Below, in pieces: positions 1 through 8,111 of a stretch of DNA of 64,000 bases. The notes under the pieces are model-generated. The model saw only the letters and a list, made by a program, of their open reading frames with translations. It was not told the DNA's origin and did not search any database. Numbering within the stretch: the first letter of the stretch is position 1; each line of letters starts with the position of its first letter. The stretch is taken from contig NZ_BAABED010000001.1 in assembly GCF_039539965.1 (NCBI RefSeq), forward strand, positions 1 to 64,000, read 5' to 3'. The position numbers and the translations under genes were made by a program. This stretch comes from Arthrobacter methylotrophus. Its GTDB lineage: Bacteria > Actinomycetota > Actinomycetes > Actinomycetales > Micrococcaceae.

Positions 1-1232
1 TTGGTGTGGAAGAGGAATTGCTGATTGTCGATCCCGTGGACCGGCGAGCCGCTCGCGCTTGCCGACGCGCTCCTTTCGGGCATCGCCGAAACGACCGGGC
101 CCAGGATGAGCCCGGAACGGCTTCCAGCCCTGAGGAGATCGAGGGCCCGAGACCGGCCTCAGCCATGAACTCAAGCTCGAGCAGATCGAGACCCAACCCG
201 GCCGTGCCGCAGCTACGGCGAGCTCTTGCATCAGATCCGCCGGGGCGCGGGGCCTCGCAAGCCACGCTGCGCGGCGCCACGGCGCGAGGATTGCCGCGTT
301 GGCCACCTCGCCCGTGGACGCCGCTTTGCACACCACTCCGGATCCCCGGTATGCCATCATGCTCGAGCGTTTTGGCATCACGGCACACGAACAGCTCACC
401 TGCGGATTCCACGTCCACACCTCCGTCGAGAGCCCCGAAGAAGGTGTGGTGGTCCTGGACCGGATCCGGGACAAGCTCGCTGTCTTCACCGCGATCAGCG
501 CCAATTCTCCCTACTGGCGGGGACTGGCCACGGGTTTTGAGAGCTACCGGACGCAGGCGTGGAACCGATGGCCGTCGTCGGGGCCGTCGGCCATCTTCGG
601 TTCCTTGGCCTCTTACCGGCGTGTTGTCAGGAGGCTCATCGAAACGGGGGTCTTGCTGGACGAGGGGATGGTCTACTTCGATGCCAGGCTGTCCAGGCAC
701 GTTCCGACGGTGGAGGTCCGGGTAGCCGATGTCTGCCTCCGAGCCGAGGACGCCGCGCTCATTGCGGTGCTGGTTAGGGCCTTGGTTGAGACTTCTGTAC
801 GTGAATACCATGCCGGAATAGAGCCTGCGGCCGTGCCTACGGTTATTCTTTACGGATGGCGTCTTGGCAGGCAAGCAATTTTGGACTGTGCACCGAACTG
901 CTGGACTTCGGAACATTCCGCCCGGAGCCCGCCGCGGACGTCGTCTGGTCGTTGGTGGAGTACCTGGAACCTGTGCTCGCCGAACAGGGTGAATTCGACT
1001 TGGTCCAAACCGGCGTGGCAGCCATCCTGAGCCGCGGAACGGCGCCATCGAGCAGCGGGGTGTTGCCGAACGCTGGAGCCAGAACGGGAGCGCGCCCGAC
1101 GCCGTCGGACTGGCCGCCGTCGTCGAGCACGCCGTTCAGATCACGATGCGCTCGGAGAAGGACGAGGGCGACACAAAGCCGCAGCCCGTCCTCACCTGGG
1201 TGCGCCAGGACTGGCGCGAAGCGCCGAGCTAG
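1..1232 (+). pseudogene. Carboxylate-amine ligase (YbdK/GCS2 family), 5' partial and multiply frameshifted
   Basis: Enzymes of this family are ATP-dependent ligases related to glutamate-cysteine ligase. The recognisable family blocks are scattered over three frames: GVEEELLIVDP at positions 3-35, LALADALLSGIAETT just after, LKLEQIETQ near 173-200, then a long block from 299 ([48 protein letters not shown]) to about 850. A further frame carries [20 protein letters not shown] (about 900-960) and a last frame ends in [12 protein letters not shown] with a stop at 1230-1232. At least four or five frame changes are needed, more than in any other gene here, so it may be truly decayed, although the window edge could also be poor sequence. 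Its stop overlaps the convergent metZ stop by four bases. Confidence 0.75.
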
Positions 1233-2437
1233 ACCTGCTTGAGGGCCCGTTCCAGATCCCGGACGAGGTCGTCCACATCCTCCAGCCCCACTGAAAGCCG
1301 CACGACGCCGTCGCTCAGGCCGATGGCCGCGCGGCCTTCCGGACCCATGGCGCGGTGGGTGGTGGTGGCGGGGTGGGTGATGAGGGACTTGGAGTCGCCT
1401 AGGTTGTTCGAGATATCGATGATGGCGAGTCCGTCCAGCAACGCGAAAGCGGCCTCTTTGGCCGATCGCCCGGCGGAAGGGAGCAGCTCGAAGGTCAGGA
1501 CCGTGCCGCCGGCTTTCATTTGCTTCGCGGCGAGCTCGTACTGGGGGTGGGACTTAAGCAGCGGATACTTGACCCAGCTGATGGCCGGTTGTTCCTCGAG
1601 CCATTCTGCGATCCGCAACGCCGACGCCGAGGAGTGGTTTACTCGCAGCGCCATGGTTTCCAGGCCCTTGGTCAGCACCCAGGCGTTGAACGCGGAAAGC
1701 GATGGTCCTGTGTGTCGCATGAGTTGCTTGACGGGACCTTCGATGAACTCCTTGGTGCCCAGGATCGCTCCGCCCAGGACCCGGCCTTGGCCATCGATGT
1801 GTTTGGTGCCCGAGTAGACAATCACGTCGGCGCCGAGTTCGCCACAACGCTGCAGCAGCGGAGTGGCAAAGACATTGTCGACGACGACGGTAGCGCCCGC
1901 GGCGTGGGCCAGCTCGCTCACGGCGGCGATGTCCACGATTTCCTGCATCGGGTTCGACGGCGACTCGAAAAACACTGCGGTGGTGGGTTCGGACAACGCG
2001 GCGCGCCACTGATCCAGGTCCGGTCCGTCAACGAAGACCGTCTCGACGCCCCAGCGGGGCAGGATCTCGTTGAGGATGACGAAGCAGGAACCGAACAGCG
2101 AACGCGCGGCAACCACACGGTCACCGGCGGCCAGCAACGCACCAAGCGCGGTGAAGACAGCGGACATGCCCGACGCCGTCGCGAAGCATGCTTCGGTGCC
2201 TTCGAGCAGGCGGAGCCGCTCCTGGAACGTTGCAACCGAGGGGTTGCCGTAACGAGAGTAGACGAAGCGCTCGTCTTCGCCCGTAAACGCGCGCTCGGCG
2301 GCTGCCGCGGATTCGTAGACGAAGCCGGAATTCAGGAAGACAGCTTCGGAGGTCTCCTGGAAATTGGTGCGGTCAAGGCCGCCGCGGACTGCCTGGGTCT
2401 CAGGGTTCCAGCCAGCGGCGTCAGGATTGAATGTCAC
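1229..2437 (-). CDS. metZ: O-succinylhomoserine sulfhydrylase (Cys/Met metabolism PLP enzyme)
   Basis: A 402-residue PLP-dependent enzyme of the Cys/Met metabolism family. MetZ enzymes join sulfide to O-succinyl- (or O-acetyl-) homoserine to give homocysteine, the direct-sulfhydrylation route to methionine. The PLP lysine lies in [11 protein letters not shown], and the HIDGQGR context is typical of MetZ rather than cystathionine gamma-synthase. Other family blocks are [26 protein letters not shown] and [15 protein letters not shown]. The start is a GTG directly abutting the TAA of the upstream rhodanese gene, so the two are translationally coupled. It is the last gene of a DUF1737-rhodanese-metZ operon headed by a SAM-IV riboswitch. 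The acyl donor, succinyl or acetyl, cannot be fixed from sequence. Confidence 0.92.
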   Translation of the reverse strand: MTFNPDAAGWNPETQAVRGGLDRTNFQETSEAVFLNSGFVYESAAAAERAFTGEDERFVYSRYGNPSVATFQERLRLLEGTEACFATASGMSAVFTALGALLAAGDRVVAARSLFGSCFVILNEILPRWGVETVFVDGPDLDQWRAALSEPTTAVFFESPSNPMQEIVDIAAVSELAHAAGATVVVDNVFATPLLQRCGELGADVIVYSGTKHIDGQGRVLGGAILGTKEFIEGPVKQLMRHTGPSLSAFNAWVLTKGLETMALRVNHSSASALRIAEWLEEQPAISWVKYPLLKSHPQYELAAKQMKAGGTVLTFELLPSAGRSAKEAAFALLDGLAIIDISNNLGDSKSLITHPATTTHRAMGPEGRAAIGLSDGVVRLSVGLEDVDDLVRDLERALKQV

Positions 2438-2857
2438 TTAGATCTTCCCCAGATTCGTAGGAAGTCCACGGTTTTTCCAACCATTCACGGTTCGCTCGCC
2501 GTAGCGGTCCGGTTCGCCCTCAAAGCCTTCAAGGACGTTGTAGGCGGTGTAGCCGGCCTGTGTTGCGGCACTGGCGGCGGCGATTGATCGCTGTCCGGAA
2601 CGGCAGAGGAAGACCAGTTCGGTGGCATCCGCCTCCGGGGCCTGTTGCTTGAGCTGCTCGATAAATCCCGAGTTGGGGATCCCGCCGGCAAGGTTCCACT
2701 GAATGAACAGGGGATCGTTTCCTTTGTTGTTCGCAGACGCGGTGTCCGGGATGCCGATGTGGGCCCACTCGCCTTCGGTGCGGACGTCCACCAGGATGGC
2801 GCCTTGCTCCAGTTTGGCCCAGGCGTCGTGCGGGCTCAGGTCGCCGGCGTAGCTCAT
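2438..2857 (-). CDS. Single-domain rhodanese-like sulfurtransferase
   Basis: A 139-residue protein that is one rhodanese homology domain. The active-site loop is CRSGQRS with the catalytic cysteine near residue 86, which would carry a persulfide. The N-terminal block ILVDVRTEGEWAHIGIPD and the C-terminal block YNVLEGFEGEPDRYGERTVNGWKNRGLP are typical of the small stand-alone members. It overlaps the DUF1737 gene upstream by four bases and abuts metZ downstream. Under a SAM riboswitch, the likely role is handling reduced sulfur for homocysteine synthesis, for example sulfide or persulfide delivery to MetZ. That role is inferred from context only. Confidence 0.88.
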   Translation of the reverse strand: MSYAGDLSPHDAWAKLEQGAILVDVRTEGEWAHIGIPDTASANNKGNDPLFIQWNLAGGIPNSGFIEQLKQQAPEADATELVFLCRSGQRSIAAASAATQAGYTAYNVLEGFEGEPDRYGERTVNGWKNRGLPTNLGKI

Positions 2858-3111
2858 GCGTGGCCCTCGCCGTCGAACTCTTCATCAAGCTGGTCCACCG
2901 CATTGGCAACCGCGGCATCCGCGCTGGCGATTGCCGCGGGGAGGACGATGGCCTGCGCCACGATCACGTCCGTGCCGTTGAATGTCGCGGCCGGGCTGCC
3001 GTGCAACACGTATCCCTCGGCAAGGGCGGTAGAGATCCGCTCACAGAATTCCTTGGTATCAGGACCCGTGATGAGACGGTAGGAGAGTTTTTCTTCAGTG
3101 GGTTCAGGCAT
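2854..3111 (-). CDS. DUF1737 domain protein, first gene of the SAM-IV/metZ operon
   Basis: A small protein of 85 residues. The N-terminal block YRLITGPDTKEFCERISTAL followed by EGYVLHGSPAATFNGTDVIVAQAIV matches the DUF1737 family, usually a compact domain of about 60 residues; its biochemical function is unknown. The last 25 residues are acidic and alanine-rich. Its ATG follows the SAM-IV riboswitch by about 44 nt, and its TGA overlaps the rhodanese start as ATGA, so the three-gene unit is tightly coupled. The context suggests a role linked to sulfur assimilation or methionine supply; nothing in the sequence shows what that is. Confidence 0.8.
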   Translation of the reverse strand: MPEPTEEKLSYRLITGPDTKEFCERISTALAEGYVLHGSPAATFNGTDVIVAQAIVLPAAIASADAAVANAVDQLDEEFDGEGHA

Positions 3112-3154
3112 TGGTGCTCCTCAGTCACGCTTGCAGTTCGAAAGTGTCGATACG

Positions 3155-3238
3155 CCGAGTAGTCACCTGAGGCACCCCGCCGGAGAGAGGGTTGCCGACC
3201 AGCAAGTCAGGGCTTCGCGCTGGTGCTCATTACTCAAG
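3155..3238 (-). promoter_or_regulatory. SAM-IV riboswitch upstream of the metZ operon
   Basis: Read on the minus strand, the segment contains the conserved SAM-IV core: ATGAGCACCAGCG, AAGCCCTGACTTGCTGG, CGGCAACCCTC, GGCGGGGTGCC and TCAGGTGACTACTC. The closing P1 helix is formed by GAGTA (3231-3235) and TACTC (3157-3161). It ends about 44 nt before the DUF1737 start, so SAM binding would reduce expression of the DUF1737-rhodanese-metZ operon. SAM-IV is a known actinobacterial class found before methionine genes. A covariance-model search would confirm it. Confidence 0.85.
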
Positions 3239-3399
3239 AAGAAAATAACATCCATGACGGCGGCCTGCATTACCGGCAGTCGTCATGTTCCGTAACCGGG
3301 CGGCAACGCCGGTGGGTGGTGGGGACTAGGCCTCGGTTTGGTTGGGCAGTTGTTCCAGGCTTGCTTGGAGCCGCTGCGGCAGGGCATCAGTCCGTGGCG

Positions 3400-3684
3400 C
3401 TACTCCCGTGGGGAGCGATGAAACGTGGAGCCTTGATGCTTCCGGATTTCGAGTAACTCGTGGACGGATATCCCGGTGGCTGTCGCCAGCGCGTGCAGCG
3501 AGAGGCTGTTGTGATGAGCCAAGGCAAAAACCACGCCGGACAGGGCCTCGAAACCTTCAGTTTCGTAGATTTCCTGCACCAGCTTGGACATGCCGTTCGC
3601 ATCATCGATTGATCCCGCTGACGCGGCAGTCGCCATGGCGGTCAGCGACCATGCAGCAGAGTCGGGGCTGATGTAGATGCTCAT
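3400..3684 (-). CDS. Small hypothetical protein
   Basis: A 94-residue open frame starting with MSIYISPDSAAWSLTAMATA. I do not recognise a family. The C-terminal part, SLHALATATGISVHELLEI, has the look of a helix-turn-helix (short helix, GIS turn, second helix), so a DNA-binding or partner-binding role is possible. The middle is alternating hydrophobic and acidic (LVQEIYETEGFEALSGVVFALA). Codon third positions are GC-rich like the neighbours, which supports real coding. It stands alone between the metZ operon and a palindromic repeat. Confidence 0.5.
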   Translation of the reverse strand: MSIYISPDSAAWSLTAMATAASAGSIDDANGMSKLVQEIYETEGFEALSGVVFALAHHNSLSLHALATATGISVHELLEIRKHQGSTFHRSPRE

Positions 3685-3741
3685 GTCGATACCCTACGGA
3701 CTCGGGCCCTCTGGGGGAATGGGCGGCGTCTTCCTCATTAA

Positions 3742-3807
3742 CCCAACTGACTCGCAGTTGTTGTCGTTTTGAGCCCTCAGAACGACAACAACTGCGAGTT
3801 AGTTGGG
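3742..3807. repeat. 66-bp intergenic palindrome, copy A
   Basis: Two 27-base arms with a single mismatch, starting CCCAACTGACTCGCAG and ending CTGCGAGTTAGTTGGG, flank a 12-base loop (TTGAGCCCTCAG). The stem core is GTTGTTGTCGTT against AACGACAACAAC. Same-length copies lie at 28746-28811 and 52855-52920. This copy sits just downstream of the cupin gene stop, so it could act as a terminator or mRNA 3' end stabiliser. Confidence 0.9.
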
Positions 3808-3853
3808 GAAGAAGCCTGATGCGCCGGCCCCAGAACCGGCGCATCAGACGTTT

Positions 3854-4381
3854 CTATCCGGACGCCAAGCGCAGGATCAGCGCTGCATGCCCGGGGAACC
3901 TCGAAACGAGGGACTCGATGTCCTTTTCCGTTGGCTTCGCCGAGTCCGATCTCTCGTAACCGGGCGAGAGGCTGCAGCTGACCAAGGCGAACCCCGGACC
4001 GGCCAACTCCGCCCCGAACCACGTGGAATGCGGGGCAACTCCTTGCAAGGTCTCGCCGGCCTCCGGGTTGGGACCGAACAGGGTTTCGGAATAGCCGAGT
4101 TCGGAATAGCCATTGTCCGGCGAGAAGACATGCAGCCTGAGGGGCGTCCCCAAGTGGAAGAACCACAACTCGTCCTGCTTCAGGGTGTGCAGCTGGAGAA
4201 TCTCCCCGGTCTGCAGCAGGTACCAGTTGGAACTGTAGAGCGGGTGATCGACGTCGAAGCGCGGAGGCAACGCCGAACCGGTTATGTCCTCGTTGCTTAC
4301 CAGGGCGGACGCGAACCAGCCGCCCACACTAGCGGGGGACATGTCCAGCCGTTTGATCCAGTCCTCAGCGGATTCAGTCAT
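3854..4381 (-). CDS. Cupin_5 (DUF985) family protein
   Basis: A 175-residue single-domain protein. The block WFASALVSNEDITGSALPP, the strand YSSNWYLLQTGEILQLHTLKQDELWFFHLGTPLRLHV, and the later GETLQGVAPHSTWFGAEL and FALVSCSLSPGYE are characteristic of the DUF985/cupin_5 family, a small beta-barrel probably binding a sugar-like or metal ligand. Length is normal for the family. It is the last gene of a three-gene unit with a GMC oxidoreductase and a PAS protein, and its start overlaps the PAS gene by eight bases. The function in this group is not known; an isomerase or ligand-binding role is the usual guess. Confidence 0.82.
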   Translation of the reverse strand: MTESAEDWIKRLDMSPASVGGWFASALVSNEDITGSALPPRFDVDHPLYSSNWYLLQTGEILQLHTLKQDELWFFHLGTPLRLHVFSPDNGYSELGYSETLFGPNPEAGETLQGVAPHSTWFGAELAGPGFALVSCSLSPGYERSDSAKPTEKDIESLVSRFPGHAALILRLASG

Positions 4382-4727
4382 TGACCGGGTCCTTCAGGGA
4401 GAAACAGACCGTGATGCCAATGATTTCCTTGCTGCCCAGGGCGCGCAACAACCCTTTTTGGGTCACGATGTCCACATTCACCATGCCGTCTTCTTTGCTG
4501 GGGACGGCGATCGTTTCGTGGAAGTTGAGCAGGGGCTTTCCGCTCGCCATCACTTCCTTGTCGTGGGCAACGTGTTCCGCGCGCGAGTCCTGGTGCCCGA
4601 TCAGTTCCGCCTTGCTCATGCTCACTAGGTCCGCGAAGTTCTGGTTGACCCACAGGAAGACCGAGTTCGCGTCCTTGACTACCCAGTACACGCCGTCCTG
4701 CCGGTCCAGCACATCGGCGACGCTCAT
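4374..4727 (-). CDS. Stand-alone PAS domain protein
   Basis: A 117-residue protein that is essentially one PAS domain. The segments VYWVVKDANSVFLWVNQNFADL, SKAELIGHQDSRAEHV, ETIAVPSKEDGMVNVDIVTQKGLL and IIGITVCFSLKD correspond to the PAS core strands and the connecting helix. No output domain such as a kinase, GGDEF or HTH is attached. It lies 46 bp downstream of a GMC oxidoreductase gene and overlaps the cupin gene by eight bases, so it is co-expressed with both. A ligand- or redox-sensing accessory to the oxidoreductase is the simplest reading, inferred from context only. Confidence 0.8.
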   Translation of the reverse strand: MSVADVLDRQDGVYWVVKDANSVFLWVNQNFADLVSMSKAELIGHQDSRAEHVAHDKEVMASGKPLLNFHETIAVPSKEDGMVNVDIVTQKGLLRALGSKEIIGITVCFSLKDPVND

Positions 4728-4773
4728 GGGCGGAACGGTGGGAAGGAGCGCCGGGTCCAGCGCGGGGCGAAGG

Positions 4774-6538
4774 TCACGGCGCTGCCGCCGTTCCGCCGTC
4801 GGCCGCTAGTCTTTCGGCGAGGTCCTGCGCCAGGGCCACCATGGTCATGGTGGGGTTCCAGGACCCGCCGGTGGGCCAGAGGCTGCCGCCGGTGACGAAG
4901 ACGTTCTGCACGCCGTTGAGGCGGTAGTCGGTCCCGACGACGGCGTCCTCCTCTTCGCCGATTGGCAAGCTGGAGCTTTCGTGCACCAATCCCGGTACGC
5001 GGCGCTCGGGGATTGCGGGACGCTCGGCGCCCCAGCTCCCGGCATCGGGATCCCCGTGCCAGTATTCGACGCGCTCCGCACCGGAAGGGGACAGGACCCG
5101 CTCCAGCATTTGGAAGGTTCCCTCGTCCATGGTGTCCCACGTGTCGTCGTCAGTGGCGTTGGCCAGCACCTGCAAGGTGACGTTGCAAGTGGGGTCCGCG
5201 CTGCCGGACAAGCGCAAGTGGTTCTCCGGATTGCTCTCGTCCAGTTCGCCGAGGACGGCGCAGACGAACACCAAATAGTCCTCCGATGACCGCAGCTGTG
5301 CCAGCGAAGCCGTGGCGACGACGTCGGGGGCGTAGCGTTCGGACTTCTGGGCGTTCTTGTCCGGGAAACGGTCCGAGAGGACCGAGAGTTGCACGTGATA
5401 CTGCATGCCGGCCGGGCTCTTGCCCGCCAAATAGATGGCCGCCAGTTCCAGCTCGCCGAGCTGTTCGCTGAAATCAAAATCCTTGCGCGGAACCCGGGCC
5501 ACCACCGAGGTGATGAAGTGGGCGGCGAAGTGCCCCCCGGCCCCTTGAACCTGCGGGAAGGAATTGAGAACCAGGGTCGCCGGGGGAAGCGTGCCCATGG
5601 CCAGGACCAGGTTGGCATCGCCGACATTTACCACTCCGCGGTTGGTGTTCAACGCGGTGGCCCGTCCGTCCTGCTGGAGCACACTCAACACCGTGCAGTC
5701 CGTGACCACGCGAAGAGCCGCGCCCTTGCCTTGGGCCTCGAGCGCCGCCTGCCGGTCCGACAATTCCAGAAGGACCGCTGGCGTGGAGAACTTCGCGAAG
5801 TCCACACCTGAGCGTGCGCCCGTTGCCACAGCGAGCGGGGCCGGCATGCTGGCGGGTGGCGGAATCGATCTTATGCAGGCCTGCCCCGAGCCGTTCCTGG
5901 AGGGCTTTCTGCATGATTCCGTAGACGGGCCGGGTGTCGTTAATGAGATCGACGACATCGGCCGACCGTCCGACGTCGATCTGGTCCGCCGAAACCACGT
6001 TGAGCAGATCTTCCGCCGACGTGAAGTGCGACTTGGCGGCGTCCATCACCGCCCGCGGCCAGCCCCGCATTTCATCTTCCTCGGGGCGGGGGCACCACGC
6101 GCTCCACATGATGCTGCGTCCGCCGTAGAAAGGGACCATGCCGTGCTGCCAGGAAATCTTGCCTGGCGGCTGGTTGGCCGTGGCAGCCGCCAAGGTCCAG
6201 GGGAAGGTCTCCGAGAGCCCTCCCAGCGTCTCCTTGTACGGCAACGGCAGGTTCTGGAAATGCTGCGGCAAGAAAAAGGGACCCCGTTCAATGATCAGGA
6301 TCCGTGCGTGCGGATTGACCGTCAGTGTCCGCTCAGCAAAGGCGTAGGCGCAGAACCCGCTGCCGATGACTATGTGGTCGAATTGTTCTTCTTCGCGGAC
6401 TTTTTTCCATTCTCCCTCGGAGACGAAGAAGACATGATCCATCACCTTCTGGGGTGAGGGATCCTGGGGACCGGGCGTGGGAAAACCGTGATTGAAATTC
6501 TGGGACGAAGAAACTGCACTCACAATGATGCCTTCCAT
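4774..6538 (-). pseudogene. GMC-family FAD oxidoreductase, one frameshift
   Basis: GMC oxidoreductases are FAD enzymes oxidising alcohols or sugars. The first part (6538 to about 5855) has the dinucleotide-binding motif HIVIGSGFCAYAFAE and the acidic end ILIIERG; the second part (about 5855 to 4774) has the GMC C-terminal domain with HESSSLP, VGTDYRLNGVQNVFVTGGS and NPTMTMVALAQDLAERL, where the H and N are the usual active-site positions. The frames join cleanly at HKIDSAT/ASMPAPLAV if one base is removed from the GGG at 5854-5856, so this looks like a single indel rather than decay. It heads the PAS/cupin operon. Substrate unknown. The first methionine used could be 6538 or a later one. Confidence 0.8.
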
Positions 6539-6704
6539 CGACTTGCTGATTCCACGGCACCGTGAAATCAGGTGCCCGCTGGGCCGAAAGGCAGATCACC
6601 TTTCCCCAACAAGGTTCACGGAAACTAGTTAACTACCGCGGCGACGGCGGCACAATAGACTTTGGCGGATTGCCGCCGGCCGAGAGACTTGGCATACTCC
6701 ACGC

Positions 6705-7079
6705 GTGTCTTCTCTTCCTGTGACGTTTGCCGAGGACGTCATCAATCGGCCTATCAGGATCCAGTTCGAGGCATTCATTGACGAGCACCGCCGTGCGCTC
6801 AATGACTCTTTGAACGGGTTGACTGAGGAACAGGTCCGCCGGTCATTGGTGCCGTCCCGGACCACCCTGCTGGGCTTGGTGAAGCACGCGACCTCATCCT
6901 TGGGACTCGACGACTTGCTCAACGGCAACCGACGCGGACCGCTCCCGCTACGCTGGGTGTACCTTCACATGCTGCGCGAGCTTGCACAGCACTGCGGGCA
7001 CGCTGACATCCTGCGGGAGCAGCTACTCAGCCAGGACCGCCGGCAAAGCCCTACTCAATCCCCGCGAACAACTCGTTAA
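6705..7079 (+). pseudogene. DinB/DUF664-type protein with internal deletion
   Basis: The 124-residue frame starts like a DUF664/DinB-superfamily protein (LNGLTEEQVRRSLVPSRTTLLGLVKHAT) and ends like one (LPLRWVYLHMLRELAQHCGHADILREQL, with the histidine ligands of the four-helix bundle). The segment between them is far too short: the second helix region with its metal histidine and aromatic residues is missing, some 50 residues compared with the usual 160-170. The frame is otherwise open, so this is an internal deletion product and probably non-functional. Its 3' end overlaps the end of the convergent pabC gene by 29 bases. Confidence 0.6.
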
Positions 7080-7992
7080 GCTCGGCGGTGAGCTGCTTAC
7101 GCATTGCCGGGGTGCCGATCTCCCTGCCGTCAACGTGGTTGACCGGAGCGATGAGCCGGATGCTCGAGATCAGCCACACGGCGTCGGCGTCGAACAGGTC
7201 CTCCGGGACCAGTGGGCCGTAGCCAAGCTCCCAGCCCGCCGCCTTCGCTTTCGTGAAAAGAGCGTCTTGGGACGTTCCCGGGAGGATGCCGCTGTCCAGT
7301 TGCGGAGTGATGAGGCGCTTGACCGAGCGCACGGAGCCGGTGCCGTCGTCGACCGTTTCAACATGCGCCAGCAACACGGTCGACGTCGGGCCCTCCAGGA
7401 CGCGTCCGTCGGTGGAGGTGAAGATGGCGTCGTCGGCGCCCTGCTTGTGTGCGTACCGCAGCGCGGCCATGTTCACCGCGTAGGAGAGCGTTTTGGCTCC
7501 GAGCAGCAGCCAGGGGCGCGCGGTCGCCCGCCTCCGTGTCGAAGCCCCGGTCAAGGAGTACGACGTCGATGCCCGTCTCGCGCTGCCGGCGGCTGCCCGC
7601 GGGGGACGGCGAAGCCTGGATCCAGCACGTGGGAGCCGAAGCGCCTTCCACTCCGCGCGTCACCAAGAGCTTGACGACGACCTCGTCCTCGGCGGGGCTT
7701 GGCGCCGGGAAGGCGTCGCGGAATTCCTTGATGGCCGTGTCGATCGCGCGGCGCCAGACGTCCTGCTCGGGAATGTTGAGGTCCAGGGCGCGAGCCGAAC
7801 TCTCAAGCCGGTTCAGGTGCGCTTGAACTTTCCGTGCCCGGCCCCCGACGGCGAGGAGCGACTCGAAGACGCCGTCACCCGGGTGGCGCCCAGGTCGGTT
7901 GCCATGAGTTGCGGCTGGCTGGAATCGGCGATGCGGCCGTTTTCGAACGCTGGATCCAGGAAGACGAGGATTGTCGAGGCAGGAAGAGTCAT
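7051..7992 (-). pseudogene. pabC: Aminodeoxychorismate lyase (class IV aminotransferase), two frameshifts
   Basis: Class IV PLP enzyme that would release p-aminobenzoate and pyruvate from aminodeoxychorismate for folate synthesis. From the ATG at 7992 the protein reads MTLPASTILVFLDP, then needs one extra G near 7878-7883 to continue DGVFESLLAVGGRARKVQAH, and loses one base in the GGGG at 7513-7516 to continue WLLLGAKTLSYAVNMAALR, which holds the PLP lysine (GAKTLSY). The remaining blocks VLEGPTSTVLLAH and TPQLDSGILPGTSQDALF are intact. Both breaks are in homopolymer runs and the rest is well preserved. A pabB homologue lies 8 kb away at 15233, giving the pathway partner. Confidence 0.8.
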
Positions 7993-8111
7993 GCTTCCAG
8001 CTTAGTGTGGCCCCAGAGGGATGGTCAGGACGAGCGGTCGGGAGCGGTGCGCCAGATAGGCTGGGCTGACTGTTACTTCTTTGACTAGTTCTTTGACTGG
8101 GGGGTTGTCGA

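Noticed and set aside
3239..3399. Possible small gene between the riboswitch and the hypothetical gene
   Set aside because: The short frames here have no ribosome-binding site or protein-like composition; it is leader and promoter sequence.
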